Shown piece after piece: positions 1 through 8,152 of a stretch of 64,000 nucleotides of DNA; position 1 is the first letter of the stretch, and each line of letters opens with the position of its first letter. The notes under the pieces are model-generated. The model was not told where the DNA came from. It ran no database searches and saw only the letters and a list, made by a program, of their open reading frames with translations. The DNA is from Streptomyces drozdowiczii (lineage in GTDB: Bacteria; Actinomycetota; Actinomycetes; Streptomycetales; Streptomycetaceae). Made by a program: the position numbers and the translations under genes. The stretch lies in contig NZ_CP098740.1 of NCBI RefSeq assembly GCF_026167665.1, forward strand, positions 1,922,001 through 1,986,000. The letters run 5' to 3'.

Positions 1-650
1 CGGGAGTCCGCCGAGTCCTGGCGGTGGTCGCCCATCACCCAGATCTTGCCGTCCGGCACCTTGAACGGCCCGAAGGGCATGTCGTCGCAGGCGCTGTTGC
101 CGGGGAAGATGTACGGCTCGGTGAGCGCCTTGCCGTTGACCTGGACCGGGCCGCCCTTCTTGCACTCCACGGTGTCACCGGCGACCGCGATCGTCCGCTT
201 GATCAGGTCCTTCTCCTCGGCCGACGGCATCAGCCCGACGAAGCTCAGGAACTTCTGCGCGGCGTTGGGCTTCGGGGTCGGCTCGCCGTCCAGCCAGCCG
301 TCCGGGTCGTGGAAGACGACGACCTCGCCGCGCTCCGGCTCCGAACCGAACCACGGCGTCAGCTTGTCCACCAGGACCCGGTCGCCCCGCTGCAACGTGT
401 TCTGCATCGAGTCCGAAGGAATCGAGAACGCCTGCACCAGAAACGTCTTGATGAACAGGGCCAGGACCAGCGCGATGCCGATGAGGAGCGGCAGCTCCTT
501 CCAGAACGGCCGGCTGCTCTTCTTCTTGCCGGACTCCGGCTCGGTCGAAGAAGGCTCAGCGGCGGGGGACTCCGCGGCGGCAGGCTCGGCGGCGGGGGAC
601 TCCGCGGGCCGCGCCTCTTCGGACCGTGCTCCGTCTGCCAGGTCGCTCAC
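1..650 (-). CDS. sipZ: Type I signal peptidase SipZ (partial, C-terminus beyond window)
   Basis: Membrane-bound serine protease that removes signal peptides from Sec/Tat-exported proteins. Seen: an Ala/Pro/Glu-rich cytoplasmic N-terminus with a repeated SPAAEPAA pattern, one transmembrane segment near residues 53-68, box B PSDSMQ with the catalytic Ser near residue 81, box D KRTIAVAGD carrying the general-base Lys, and box E GDHRQDSADSR at the window edge. The GTG start at 650 follows a GAGGAACG Shine-Dalgarno. It is the last of four tandem sip genes. The start overlaps the frame-corrected stop of sipY by 4 bp, which indicates translational coupling. The C-terminal part, including any second membrane anchor, lies outside the window. 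The sip letter is assigned by position from memory of the S. lividans sipW-X-Y-Z cluster. Confidence 0.93.
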   Translation of the reverse strand, partial: MSDLADGARSEEARPAESPAAEPAAAESPAAEPSSTEPESGKKKSSRPFWKELPLLIGIALVLALFIKTFLVQAFSIPSDSMQNTLQRGDRVLVDKLTPWFGSEPERGEVVVFHDPDGWLDGEPTPKPNAAQKFLSFVGLMPSAEEKDLIKRTIAVAGDTVECKKGGPVQVNGKALTEPYIFPGNSACDDMPFGPFKVPDGKIWVMGDHRQDSADS

Positions 651-660
651 GCGTCGTTCC

Positions 661-1581
661 TCACTGTGCCGGCGGTCGTGGTCCGGCGCCGCCTGCGCCA
701 GAGCACCAGGGGCACCGCCCCGCGAGGCCGATCGCCCCGGGGGCCGCCGCGGCGGCGGCGTTGATACCGGGCTGGTCGAAGGTCTTCGGGATCGGGAGGG
801 TCGCCCAGCGGCTGACCGGCCACGCGATCACGATGGCCCGGCCGACCACCTCGTCGTTGGAGACGGTGCCGTTGCCCGGCAGGTTCTGGTGGTAGCGCGA
901 GTCCAGGGAGTTCTGGCGGTGGTCGCCCATGACCCAGATCCGGCCCTTGGGCACCTTGATCGGCCCGAACGGCTCGTCGTCACAGGCGCTGTTGCCCTCG
1001 AAGATGAAGGACTTGTCGTCCAGCGCCTTGCCGTTGACCTGGACCGGGCCGCCCTTCTTGCACTCCACGGTGTCACCGCCGATCGCGATGACCCGCTTGA
1101 TCAGGTCCTTCTCCTCGGCCGACGGCATGAGGCCGATGAAGCTGAGGAACTTCTGCACCGCGTTCGGCTCGGGGGCCTGGCTGTCCTCCAGCCAGCCGCC
1201 CGGGTCGTGGAAGACGACGACCTCGCCGCGCTCCGGCTCCGAACCGAACCACGGCGTCAGCTTGTCCACCAGGACCCGGTCACCCCGCTGCAACGTGTTC
1301 TGCATCGAGTCCGAAGGAATCGAGAACGCCTGCACCAGAAACGTCTTGATCAGCAGCGCCAGGACCAGCGCGACGCCGATGAGGAGCGGCAGCTCCTTCC
1401 AGAACGGGCGGGGGTTCTTCTTCCGGGCCGTGCTGCCCCCGGACGCGCCGCCGTCACTGTCCGTCCCGCTCACCGTCGTCCCGTCCTCCGCCGCACCGGC
1501 CGGATCGGAATGCGCCGAACGGCCCGGCCGGTCCTCGGGTTCGTCGTGTCCGGATCGTGCGCCGACCGCCAAATCCCCCAC
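661..1581 (-). CDS. sipY: Type I signal peptidase SipY (apparent frameshift in C-terminal anchor)
   Basis: Second of the tandem type I signal peptidases on the membrane surface. Boxes are intact: transmembrane segment after FWKELPLL, PSDSMQ with the catalytic Ser, KRVIAIGGD with the Lys base, and GDHRQNSLDSR. I choose GTG at 1581 because AAGGAG (1592-1587) lies 5 nt upstream; the in-frame GTG at 1587 would overlap that Shine-Dalgarno. As read, the frame ends at 661 with an odd Cys/Gly/Pro tail. One extra G in the coding-strand GGGG run (plus-strand C4 at 718-721) gives AGAVPLVLW followed by an Arg cluster, the hydrophobic C-terminal anchor typical of Streptomyces Sip proteins, and a stop at 647 overlapping sipZ. 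I infer a sequence error, not a truncated enzyme. It shares 150 bp with one mismatch with sipZ. Confidence 0.9.
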   Translation of the reverse strand: MGDLAVGARSGHDEPEDRPGRSAHSDPAGAAEDGTTVSGTDSDGGASGGSTARKKNPRPFWKELPLLIGVALVLALLIKTFLVQAFSIPSDSMQNTLQRGDRVLVDKLTPWFGSEPERGEVVVFHDPGGWLEDSQAPEPNAVQKFLSFIGLMPSAEEKDLIKRVIAIGGDTVECKKGGPVQVNGKALDDKSFIFEGNSACDDEPFGPIKVPKGRIWVMGDHRQNSLDSRYHQNLPGNGTVSNDEVVGRAIVIAWPVSRWATLPIPKTFDQPGINAAAAAAPGAIGLAGRCPWCSGAGGAGPRPPAQ

Positions 1582-2521
1582 ATCCACTCCTTACTCCGTG
1601 CCACCGCCCGCGTCCTAGCCGACGCAGGCCCACCACTCCCATAACGAGCGGGAGTTCCGCAGGGGTCGGGAGCCGGATCAATCCGCCTGGATCATTGGAC
1701 ACACTATTCGACGGGCCCGAGGCGGCCCCCGTACCGGCGCGCGCGTCCGGGACCGAGGCGAACGCCGAGCGTTCCTCCAGGCCGGTCCAGTGCCCGAAGG
1801 GCCAGACGATCCATTTGGCCCGCCCCACGACCGCGTCCTCGGAGATCGTGCCGTTCGCCGTCTTGTCCATGTGGAAGCGCGAATCGGCGGAGTTGGAGCG
1901 GTGGTCCCCCATGACGAAGAGGCGGCCCGGCGGAACCTTTACCTCGAATTTGATGGTGGAGGGTGAATCCCCGGGATAGACGTACGGTTCCGTGACCGCC
2001 ACACCGTTGACGAGGAGCCTGCCGTCCGGCGCGCAGCACTTCACGGTGTCGCCGCCGACCGCCACGACCCGCTTGATCAGGTCCTGCTCGTCGTCCGACG
2101 GCAGCAGTCCGACGAAGGTGAGCGCCTGCTTCACCTGCTTGACGACGACGGGCGACTCCCCGGTCCCGGAGCTCTCCGGGTTCGGTGGCGGCCAGTCCGA
2201 GGGGTTGCGGAACACGACGACGTCGCCGCGCTGAGGCTTCGAACCGAACCAGGGCGTCAGCTTGTCCACCAGCACCCGGTCGCCGATCCGGATGGTCTGC
2301 TCCATCGACCCGGACGGGATCACGAACGCCTGGACGAGGAAGGTCTTGAGGACGAGCGCTATCAGCAGCGCCACCGTGATCAGCAGCGGGATCTCCCGTA
2401 CCGCCGATCTGCGCCGCTTCCGCTTCACCTTGCGGGCCAGCTTGCGCCGCTCGGCCCGGGTGGGCAGGGAGCGCGCGCCGCCGTCCGCCGCCGGGGCACC
2501 ATGGCGCCCGTGGCTACCCAT
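1454..2521 (-). CDS. sipX: Type I signal peptidase SipX
   Basis: Third tandem signal peptidase paralogue. An Arg/Lys-rich cytoplasmic N-terminus precedes a membrane segment (IPLLITVALLIALVLKTF), PSGSMEQTI with the catalytic Ser, KRVVAVGGD with the Lys base, and GDHRSNSADSR. A second hydrophobic stretch (ELPLVMGVVGL) near residue 288 is a likely C-terminal anchor, followed by a very basic Gly/Arg-rich tail. The ATG at 2521 has no clear Shine-Dalgarno but overlaps the sipW stop by 8 bp, so it is probably translated by coupling. The open frame runs to 1454, about 128 bp into sipY. S. lividans SipX is shorter as I remember it, so the last 35 or so residues may not be genuine. No single-base change gives an obviously better end. 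Confidence 0.9.
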   Translation of the reverse strand: MGSHGRHGAPAADGGARSLPTRAERRKLARKVKRKRRRSAVREIPLLITVALLIALVLKTFLVQAFVIPSGSMEQTIRIGDRVLVDKLTPWFGSKPQRGDVVVFRNPSDWPPPNPESSGTGESPVVVKQVKQALTFVGLLPSDDEQDLIKRVVAVGGDTVKCCAPDGRLLVNGVAVTEPYVYPGDSPSTIKFEVKVPPGRLFVMGDHRSNSADSRFHMDKTANGTISEDAVVGRAKWIVWPFGHWTGLEERSAFASVPDARAGTGAASGPSNSVSNDPGGLIRLPTPAELPLVMGVVGLRRLGRGRWHGVRSGCGGFGGRRTIRTRRTRGPAGPFGAFRSGRCGGGRDDGERDGQ

Positions 2522-3296
2522 GGGACGGGCCGGGCGCCGGTACGGAGTCGAAGGCGGAGGTCCCCGGCAGCGAGCCCACCCGGCCGAGCGGCCAGCCGAA
2601 CCAGTCGACCCGCCCGATCACCCGCTCCACCGGCACCACGCCGCCGCCCGGCTCGCCCAGGTGGTCGCGGGAGTCCCGGGACCGGGAGCGGTGGTCGCCC
2701 ATCATCCACAGGGCGCCCTCCGGCACCACGATGTCGAAGGGCACCTCGGAGGGCGCGTCCCCGGGGAAGAGGTAGTCCTCGTCCAGCGGCCGGCCGTTCA
2801 CCTCGATCCGGCCCCGCGCGTCGCAGCAGACCACCCGGTCGCCCCCCACGCCCACCACCCGCTTCACGAAGTCGGTCTCGGCGGGCTCGGCGAGCCCGAG
2901 GGATGCCGCGGCCCCGCGCAGCAGCGCGGTGACGGGGTTCTGTGCCGCCCCCTCGCGTACGAACGAGCCGGTGCCGTCGAACACCACGACGTCACCGCGG
3001 CGGGGCTCTCCGCCGAAGCGGTACGCCAGTTTATTGACGAGCACCCGGTCGCCCACCCGGAGCGTCCGCTCCATCGAACCGCTGGGGATCAGGAAGGGCT
3101 GCACCACGAAGGTGCTGAAGAGGAGCACGAACACCGCGCAGACGGCGCCGACCCCGAGCGTGCCCCGCCAGGACAGCCGCCACGACAGCGGCCCGGTGAG
3201 CCGGTCCCGGACACGCGAAGAGCGCGACCCCTCCCCCGGACCCGTATCGGGTGCGGAGGAGGGATCGCGCTCCTGGAGTTCTGCTTGCGTGTCCAT
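2514..3296 (-). CDS. sipW: Type I signal peptidase SipW
   Basis: First gene of the signal-peptidase cluster, 260 residues. A hydrophilic N-terminus of about 44 residues is followed by one transmembrane helix (about 46-65), PSGSMERTL with catalytic Ser74, NKLAYRFGGEPRRGDVVVF (box C), KRVVGVGGDRVVCC with the Lys base, and GDHRSRSRDSRDH. Unlike its neighbours it has no hydrophobic C-terminal segment. That matches SipW of S. lividans, the paralogue known to have a single membrane anchor. It starts 46 bp after rplS and overlaps sipX by 8 bp, so sipW-sipX-sipY form one transcription unit. Confidence 0.92.
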   Translation of the reverse strand: MDTQAELQERDPSSAPDTGPGEGSRSSRVRDRLTGPLSWRLSWRGTLGVGAVCAVFVLLFSTFVVQPFLIPSGSMERTLRVGDRVLVNKLAYRFGGEPRRGDVVVFDGTGSFVREGAAQNPVTALLRGAAASLGLAEPAETDFVKRVVGVGGDRVVCCDARGRIEVNGRPLDEDYLFPGDAPSEVPFDIVVPEGALWMMGDHRSRSRDSRDHLGEPGGGVVPVERVIGRVDWFGWPLGRVGSLPGTSAFDSVPAPGPSHG

Positions 3297-3341
3297 CGGG
3301 GCCCGAGCTTAACCGGACACCCTGTGGACCAGGCAGTCAGC

Positions 3342-3692
3342 TCAGCGGTCGCGCTTCTCCTTGATCTTCGCGGCCTTGCCGCGCAGCTCACGGAGGAAGT
3401 ACAGCTTGGCGCGACGGACGTCACCGCGGGTCACGAGCTCGATCTTCTCGAAGATCGGGCTGTGCACCGGGAAGGTGCGCTCGACGCCGACGCTGAAGGA
3501 GACCTTGCGGACCGTGAAGGTCTCGCTGACGCCCGCGCCCTGGCGGCGGATGACGATGCCCTTGAACTGCTGGACACGGGAGCGGTTGCCCTCGATCACG
3601 CGGACGTGAACGTTGACCGTGTCACCCGGGCGGAAGGCCGGGATGTCGGTACGCAGCGACGCGGCATTGACGTCGTCGAGCAGGGAAGCCAT
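3342..3692 (-). CDS. rplS: Ribosomal protein bL19
   Basis: 50S subunit protein at the 30S-50S interface. The 116-residue product begins MASLLDDVN and contains the conserved [23 protein letters not shown] and [15 protein letters not shown] segments, ending in the basic AAKIKEKRD tail. The frame is open upstream to 3719, but the start at ATG 3692 gives the usual Streptomyces length and N-terminus. It is the last gene of the rpsP-khpA-rimM-trmD-rplS cluster and lies 129 bp after trmD. Confidence 0.96.
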   Translation of the reverse strand: MASLLDDVNAASLRTDIPAFRPGDTVNVHVRVIEGNRSRVQQFKGIVIRRQGAGVSETFTVRKVSFSVGVERTFPVHSPIFEKIELVTRGDVRRAKLYFLRELRGKAAKIKEKRDR

Positions 3693-3820
3693 GTTGTCTG
3701 CTTTCTTCGCCGATGCCACAGGTCATCGACGGGAGAGTGATGAATGCTAGGGGCCGGTCGCGTCGGACGGGCGTCGTGTCCCCCTGTGGCAGGGGCGCAC
3801 GCCGGACGGACAGCAGCGGC

Positions 3821-4642
3821 CTATTCTTCCACGGCCTCGGGCCTGCGCCAAAATCGGCCACCGGGCTCCGGGGACCAGCCGAGGATGGACAGCATCTCCC
3901 GGTCCTTCTTGTCGAAGGCCGACGCCTCGCACCGCTCGATCAGATCGGGCCGGTGGGCGGCCGTACGACGCAGCGCCTCGTCCCGCCGCCAGCGCGCGAT
4001 CTTCCCGTGGTGGCCGCTGAGCAGCACCTCCGGGATGGTCCGGCCGCGCCACTCGGGCGGCTTGGTGTAGACCGGGCCCTCCAGCAGATTGGCCATCGCG
4101 CCGGGGGCGAAGGAGTCGTCCTGGTGGGAGGCCGCGTTGCCGAGGACGCCGGGCAGCAGCCGGGCCACCGCCTCGGTGATCACCAGCACCGCGGCTTCCC
4201 CGCCTGCCAGCACGTAATCGCCGATGGACACCTCGACCACCCGCAGCCGGGTGGCGTACTCCTCGGCGACCCGCCGGTCGATGCCCTCGTAGCGGGCCGG
4301 GGTGAAGATCAGCCAGGGCCGCTCGGACAGCTCGACGGCCAGCTCCTGCGTGAACGGCCGGCCGCTCGGCGTGGGCACCACGAGGACCGGGGCGTGCGCA
4401 CCGGCCTCGTAGCCGTCCGCCAGGGCCTCGTCCAGTGCCTCGCCCCACGGCTCGGTCTTCATGACCATGCCGGGGCCGCCGCCGTACGGGGTGTCGTCCA
4501 CGGTGTTGTGCCGGTCGTACGTCCAGTCACGCAGGTCGTGCACATGGACGTCGAGGCGGCCGGACGTACGGGCCTTGCCGACCAGGGAGACGTTCAGCGG
4601 TTCCAGGTACTCGGGGAAGATCGTGACGACGTCGAGCCGCAT
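3821..4642 (-). CDS. trmD: tRNA (guanine-N1)-methyltransferase TrmD
   Basis: Methylates G37 of tRNAs with a purine at 36, using S-adenosylmethionine in a trefoil-knot active site, to prevent +1 frameshifting. The 273-residue protein starts [13 protein letters not shown] and shows the knot segments YGGGPGMVMKTEP, LIFTPARYEGIDRRV and the IGDYVLAGGEAA motif, then the C-terminal LPGVLGN and EWRGRTIPEVLLSGHH elements. Its ATG shares one base with the rimM stop (TGATG), the normal coupled arrangement with the 16S maturation factor. Confidence 0.97.
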   Translation of the reverse strand: MRLDVVTIFPEYLEPLNVSLVGKARTSGRLDVHVHDLRDWTYDRHNTVDDTPYGGGPGMVMKTEPWGEALDEALADGYEAGAHAPVLVVPTPSGRPFTQELAVELSERPWLIFTPARYEGIDRRVAEEYATRLRVVEVSIGDYVLAGGEAAVLVITEAVARLLPGVLGNAASHQDDSFAPGAMANLLEGPVYTKPPEWRGRTIPEVLLSGHHGKIARWRRDEALRRTAAHRPDLIERCEASAFDKKDREMLSILGWSPEPGGRFWRRPEAVEE

Positions 4643-5217
4643 CAGGCGTCCCCGGCCTTCGGCGCGGAGCCCTCGGACTCCTCGCGCGCGGACGCCACGA
4701 CCGCCTCGCTCGCGTCGATCAGGCCGGGCGGCGGGGTGATCACCGCGCGCTGCTCCTCCAGATCGATCTCGGTGACGATCTCCTCCACGAACGGGATCAT
4801 CACCTCGCTGCCGTCCGGCCGCTCCACGATGAAGAGGTCCTGCGAGGGCAGGTGCGTGATCTCGGTGATCCGCCCGACCTCGGTGCCGTCGGCGAGGACC
4901 ACGTCCAGGTCCATCAGCTGGTGGTCGTAGAACTCCTCGGGGTCCTCCGGGAGTTCCGCCGGGTCCACGTCGGCGATCAGCAGGGTGTTGCGCAGCGCCT
5001 CGGCACCCGTACGGTCCTTCACGCCCTCGAAGCGCAGCAGCAGCCTGCCGCTGTGCACCCGGCCGGTCTCGATCGTCAGCGGGCCCGCCGTGGCGGGGTC
5101 GGTGGCCAGGACGGCGCCCGGCGCGAGCCGCAGCTCCGGCTCGTCCGTGCGCACCTCGACGGTGACCTCGCCCTTGATGCCGTGGGCGCGACCGATCCGC
5201 GCGACTACCAACTGCAC
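4642..5217 (-). CDS. rimM: Ribosome maturation factor RimM
   Basis: 30S assembly factor that binds uS19 and helps form the 16S 3' domain. The protein (191 residues) opens [27 protein letters not shown], the RimM N-terminal beta-barrel signature, and continues into the PRC-barrel domain ([41 protein letters not shown]). A poorly conserved acidic tail follows. Its stop overlaps the trmD start by one base. A strong hairpin in the 80 bp before this gene separates it from khpA. Confidence 0.96.
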   Translation of the reverse strand: MQLVVARIGRAHGIKGEVTVEVRTDEPELRLAPGAVLATDPATAGPLTIETGRVHSGRLLLRFEGVKDRTGAEALRNTLLIADVDPAELPEDPEEFYDHQLMDLDVVLADGTEVGRITEITHLPSQDLFIVERPDGSEVMIPFVEEIVTEIDLEEQRAVITPPPGLIDASEAVVASAREESEGSAPKAGDA

Positions 5218-5242
5218 CTTGTGTCTCTCCTGTCGTACGACG

Positions 5243-5279
5243 ACGGGCCGGGGCGGGCGCTTGGCCCTCCCCGGCCCGT
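5243..5279 (-). promoter_or_regulatory. Strong hairpin between khpA and rimM
   Basis: An 11-bp perfect GC-rich inverted repeat (ACGGGCCGGGG at 5243-5253 with its complement at 5269-5279) sits in the leader between khpA and rimM. It has no U-run on the coding strand, so it could be an attenuator, a stability element or an RNase III processing site. The DNA does not decide among these. Confidence 0.45.
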
Positions 5280-5297
5280 GCCGGTGTTCAACTTCTG

Positions 5298-5537
5298 TCA
5301 GCGAACCTGGTCCACGTCGACGAGGTCGACGCGGATGCCACGGCCGCCGATGGCGCCCACGACGGTACGCAGCGCGCGTGCGGTGCGGCCGTTGCGGCCG
5401 ATCACCTTGCCGAGGTCGTCGGGGTGGACCCGGACCTCGAGCACACGGCCACGGCGCAGGTTGCGCGAGGCGACCTGCACATCATCGGGGTTGTCGACGA
5501 TGCCTTTCACGAGGTGCTCGAGAGCCTCCTCGAGCAT
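5298..5537 (-). CDS. khpA: KH-domain RNA-binding protein KhpA
   Basis: Small RNA-binding protein of 79 residues made of a single KH domain, the family also called YlqC. Its KH GxxG loop is in [18 protein letters not shown]. The N-terminus [17 protein letters not shown] is typical. In other Gram-positives KhpA pairs with KhpB and affects small RNAs and cell division; that role is family knowledge, not seen here. It starts 2 bp after the rpsP stop and precedes rimM, the usual position. Confidence 0.93.
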   Translation of the reverse strand: MLEEALEHLVKGIVDNPDDVQVASRNLRRGRVLEVRVHPDDLGKVIGRNGRTARALRTVVGAIGGRGIRVDLVDVDQVR

Positions 5538-5539
5538 GC

Positions 5540-5974
5540 TCAGGCCTCGGTCGACTCGGCGGAGGAGGCAGCAGCCTCGTCCGCCTTCTTGTCGGCCTTC
5601 TTCGCCTTCGGCGTGATGGCCTCGCCCTTCGACTCCTCACCATCGCTGGAGAGGGCCTCGAACAGGGCGCGCTTGTCGGCCTTGGGCTCCGGCTGCAGCA
5701 GCGGCGCGGGGGCCGGGAGGCCCTTGTGCGCCTGCCAGTCACCGGTGAGCTTCAGGATCGCGAGGACCGGCTCGGTCGGCTGGGCGCCGACGGACAGCCA
5801 GTACTGCGCACGCTCCGAGTTGACCTCGATGCGCGACGGGTTCTGCACCGGGTGGTACAGACCGATCTCCTCGATGGCCCGGCCGTCACGGCGGGTGCGG
5901 GAGTCGGCGACGACGATGCGGTAGTGAGGCGAACGGATCTTGCCCAGACGCTTCAGCTTGATCTTGACTGCCAC
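5540..5974 (-). CDS. rpsP: Ribosomal protein bS16
   Basis: 30S subunit protein required for assembly. The core (residues 1-80) carries [26 protein letters not shown] and GLYHP, followed by [25 protein letters not shown]. The chain is 144 residues because of an Ala/Lys/Glu-rich tail, a C-terminal extension usual in actinobacteria. ATG start with an AGGAGACACC upstream. It leads the khpA-rimM-trmD-rplS operon. Confidence 0.96.
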   Translation of the reverse strand: MAVKIKLKRLGKIRSPHYRIVVADSRTRRDGRAIEEIGLYHPVQNPSRIEVNSERAQYWLSVGAQPTEPVLAILKLTGDWQAHKGLPAPAPLLQPEPKADKRALFEALSSDGEESKGEAITPKAKKADKKADEAAASSAESTEA

Positions 5975-6131
5975 GGAAGTGGTGTCTCCTGGTCTATGAC
6001 GTGGTTGGGCACAACGAAGATGCCACGTGGGGTTGCGGTACTCGGGTGCCCGATGGACGCGTCAGCCGGAGGAGAGAGGGGTCCTGTGCGACTGTCGAGT
6101 ACAGCTAGCCATTGTGCCACACCCCATCGGC

Positions 6132-6725
6132 TCACCCCACCGCGACCGCGGTCTCCGGAATCCGGAACGGCTTTCCGCAGCCGCCGCAGACGATCGGCGC
6201 CTGGGCGAGGACCGAGGGGACCACGCGCACATTGCGGCCGCAGTCGCAGACGGCCTTGACCCGCACGCCCCCTCCGGAGGAGCCGTGCCGGGCGGCCGGG
6301 CCGCGGAAGGAGCGCTTGGTGTCGGCGGCGGTGGCCACGGTGTGCGCCTTGAGGGCACGTTGCAGCCGTTCCGTCGTCGGCCGGTAGCGCCGCTTGGCCT
6401 CGGGGTTGAGCGTGACCAGCGAGAAGCCGCTGCTGGGGTGGGGCTCCTCGGCATGGTCGAGGCCCAGCTCCTCGGCGATCGCCAGGAATCGTCGGTTGTG
6501 ATAGCGGCCGGCGCGCGAGGTGTCGCGGACACCTCGGGCGGCGGCGATGCCGTGGACTGCCTCGTGGAGCAGTCGCTCGAAGGAGAGCTCGGCGCCACAG
6601 GCGGACGAGGACTCTCCGATCAGGGACTCGGGTGCGGCGAGATCGGGCAGCTCGGGGTGGTACCGCTGAATGTCGGCCCACGCCTGCGCCAGCTCTGCGG
6701 CAAGTACAGGTGGTGTCGTGCTCAC
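6132..6725 (-). CDS. SprT-like zinc metallopeptidase-type protein
   Basis: About 197 residues. Seen: an HExxH zinc-binding motif in ERLLHEAVHGIA, a later YHNRRFLAIAEELG stretch, and a C-terminal zinc ribbon with Cys pairs (CDCG and CGGCGK). This combination resembles SprT/Spartan-type proteins, which bind DNA and cleave protein-DNA crosslinks; substrate and activity here are inference. The start is uncertain: GTG at 6725 gives STTPPVLAAELAQAW, while ATG at 6773 adds 16 residues with no better ribosome site. An AT-rich stretch (CAAAATATTT) just before 6773 could be a promoter, which would favour the shorter form. It lies upstream of rpsP on the same strand. Confidence 0.72.
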   Translation of the reverse strand: MSTTPPVLAAELAQAWADIQRYHPELPDLAAPESLIGESSSACGAELSFERLLHEAVHGIAAARGVRDTSRAGRYHNRRFLAIAEELGLDHAEEPHPSSGFSLVTLNPEAKRRYRPTTERLQRALKAHTVATAADTKRSFRGPAARHGSSGGGVRVKAVCDCGRNVRVVPSVLAQAPIVCGGCGKPFRIPETAVAVG

Positions 6726-7242
6726 GTCGTGACCAACGAGCGCGGGGCCCTCGGTGTTCCGATTCCGGGCCATCCCAAATATTTTGCACGTACCAGTCGG
6801 TTGACCTTCATGCGTCGCGACGAGGGCGGGTGCGCTGATCTGCGGAGAAGCCTCACAGCTCGCACCAAGACGGTACGTAGTGGCGCGTACGCCTGCGCGC
6901 GTAGCCGCGGTACGCGCCCCCTGCGGGGGCGGACGGCAGGGGCGAGGGTACCCGCACCGTCCTGACGTGCTCGACGTGCCCCCACCGGCGTGTCGGGTCA
7001 GACTGGGACCGGCAGAGGACGGGACGGACCCTTCGGGGCGTTCCCCGCCGTCCGGGTGCGCCGGTGCCGTCGTGCGCCGGACGGCAGTGCGGACAACCAC
7101 GCCCCGCAGACCTCTGGACGCGGCGGCGGATGCGCAGTTCTCTTGCATACGGGGGAGCGCGCGTCACCTGGACGGGACGGCCGTCCATTCGGGCACGACC
7201 GATCGGCAGAACCGGCAACCTCGGCGGATTGGGGCGCATTCC
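6726..7242. other. Intergenic region between divergent genes
   Basis: About 517 bp between the SprT-like gene (minus) and the methyltransferase gene (plus). It must hold both promoters. Only a short AT-rich patch near 6774-6795 stands out from otherwise GC-rich DNA. Open frames crossing it have arginine- and proline-rich shadow composition, and I see no conserved protein or RNA. Confidence 0.4.
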
Positions 7243-8088
7243 ATGACACCAACGCTCGTTCGGCACCACCGGCACACGGAGTCGTCCGCCCCGGCGGACG
7301 GCGCCTCCCGCGCCCGCGACTGGGCGGAGATCCAGGAACGGATGCTGGCACCGCTGTACGAAGCGGTGTACACGCGGCTCGAGGTGGGGCCCGCCACGCG
7401 GATGCTCTCGCTCGGCTGCGGCTCCGGTCTGGCACTGCTGATGGCCGTGGGCCGGGGCGCCTCGGTCACCGGCGTGGACACCGACCCGGACCGCCTCGCC
7501 CTCGCCCGGACCCGGCTGCTGCCCGCCTCGGACGAGCGCGGCGCACCGGCCACCGCCCCGCTGCTCACGGAGAGCGTCGCCGAGGCGGCGGACAGCGGAC
7601 CGCACCACCTGATCACCGCGTTCACCCCGATCGGCTGCGAGGCGGACGACGGCGAGGACCTGGTGCGGGCGCTGGAGACCGCCGTGCCGTCGGCGGACCG
7701 GCGCGCCACGGTCGTCCTGACCGGCTGGGGCCCGCCGGAGCGGTGTGCCACGGAGTCGGTGCTCCGGGTGGCCGGGCGGCTCGCCGACGACGGGCGCGGA
7801 CCGGGCGGCGGCTGGCGCGGGCCGCGCCGCGACGATCTGGAGGACGTGGCCTTCCGGGCCGGGCTGCGGCCGGACGGCTCCGGCCGGGTGGCCTGCCCGT
7901 TCGGTTACGCGGACATGGACAGCGCGGTACGCGGCCTGCTGTCGACCCGGCTGTTCGAGGCGGCGGTCCGGGCCACGGACCGGTGGCAGGTGGAGAAGGA
8001 ACTCGCCGAGGCGCTGCACCCGCACCGGCGGCCGGACGGCACGGTGTGGATGTCCAACGTGTTCCGGTACCTGGTCTGCACGACGTGA
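7243..8088 (+). CDS. SAM-dependent methyltransferase-like protein
   Basis: About 281 residues from ATG 7243; longer upstream frames have no ribosome site. The Rossmann SAM-binding motif is LSLGCGSGLALLMAVGRGA followed by VTGVDTDPDRLALARTRL, where the Asp should bind the ribose. Downstream strands include HHLITAFTPIGCE and RATVVLTGWGPPE. The substrate cannot be told. It is convergent with ffh, and the two share a bidirectional terminator. Orthologues sit in the same place in other streptomycetes as far as I remember. Confidence 0.75.
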   Translation: MTPTLVRHHRHTESSAPADGASRARDWAEIQERMLAPLYEAVYTRLEVGPATRMLSLGCGSGLALLMAVGRGASVTGVDTDPDRLALARTRLLPASDERGAPATAPLLTESVAEAADSGPHHLITAFTPIGCEADDGEDLVRALETAVPSADRRATVVLTGWGPPERCATESVLRVAGRLADDGRGPGGGWRGPRRDDLEDVAFRAGLRPDGSGRVACPFGYADMDSAVRGLLSTRLFEAAVRATDRWQVEKELAEALHPHRRPDGTVWMSNVFRYLVCTT

Positions 8089-8094
8089 CCGTAC

Positions 8095-8135
8095 GCCGGA
8101 GGGGCGCCCACCGACTCGGTGAGCGCCCCTCCGGC
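8095..8135. terminator. Bidirectional hairpin terminator
   Basis: A long stem (GCCGGAGGGGCGC at 8095-8107 with complement at 8123-8135, continuing inside) separates the convergent methyltransferase and ffh genes. No U-run, as usual in high-GC organisms. Confidence 0.75.
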
Positions 8136-8152
8136 ATGACGTGACGCGAGCG

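Noticed and set aside
6880..7242. N-terminal extension of the methyltransferase frame
   Set aside because: Arg/Pro-rich, no family similarity, and ATG 7243 is followed by a sensible protein.
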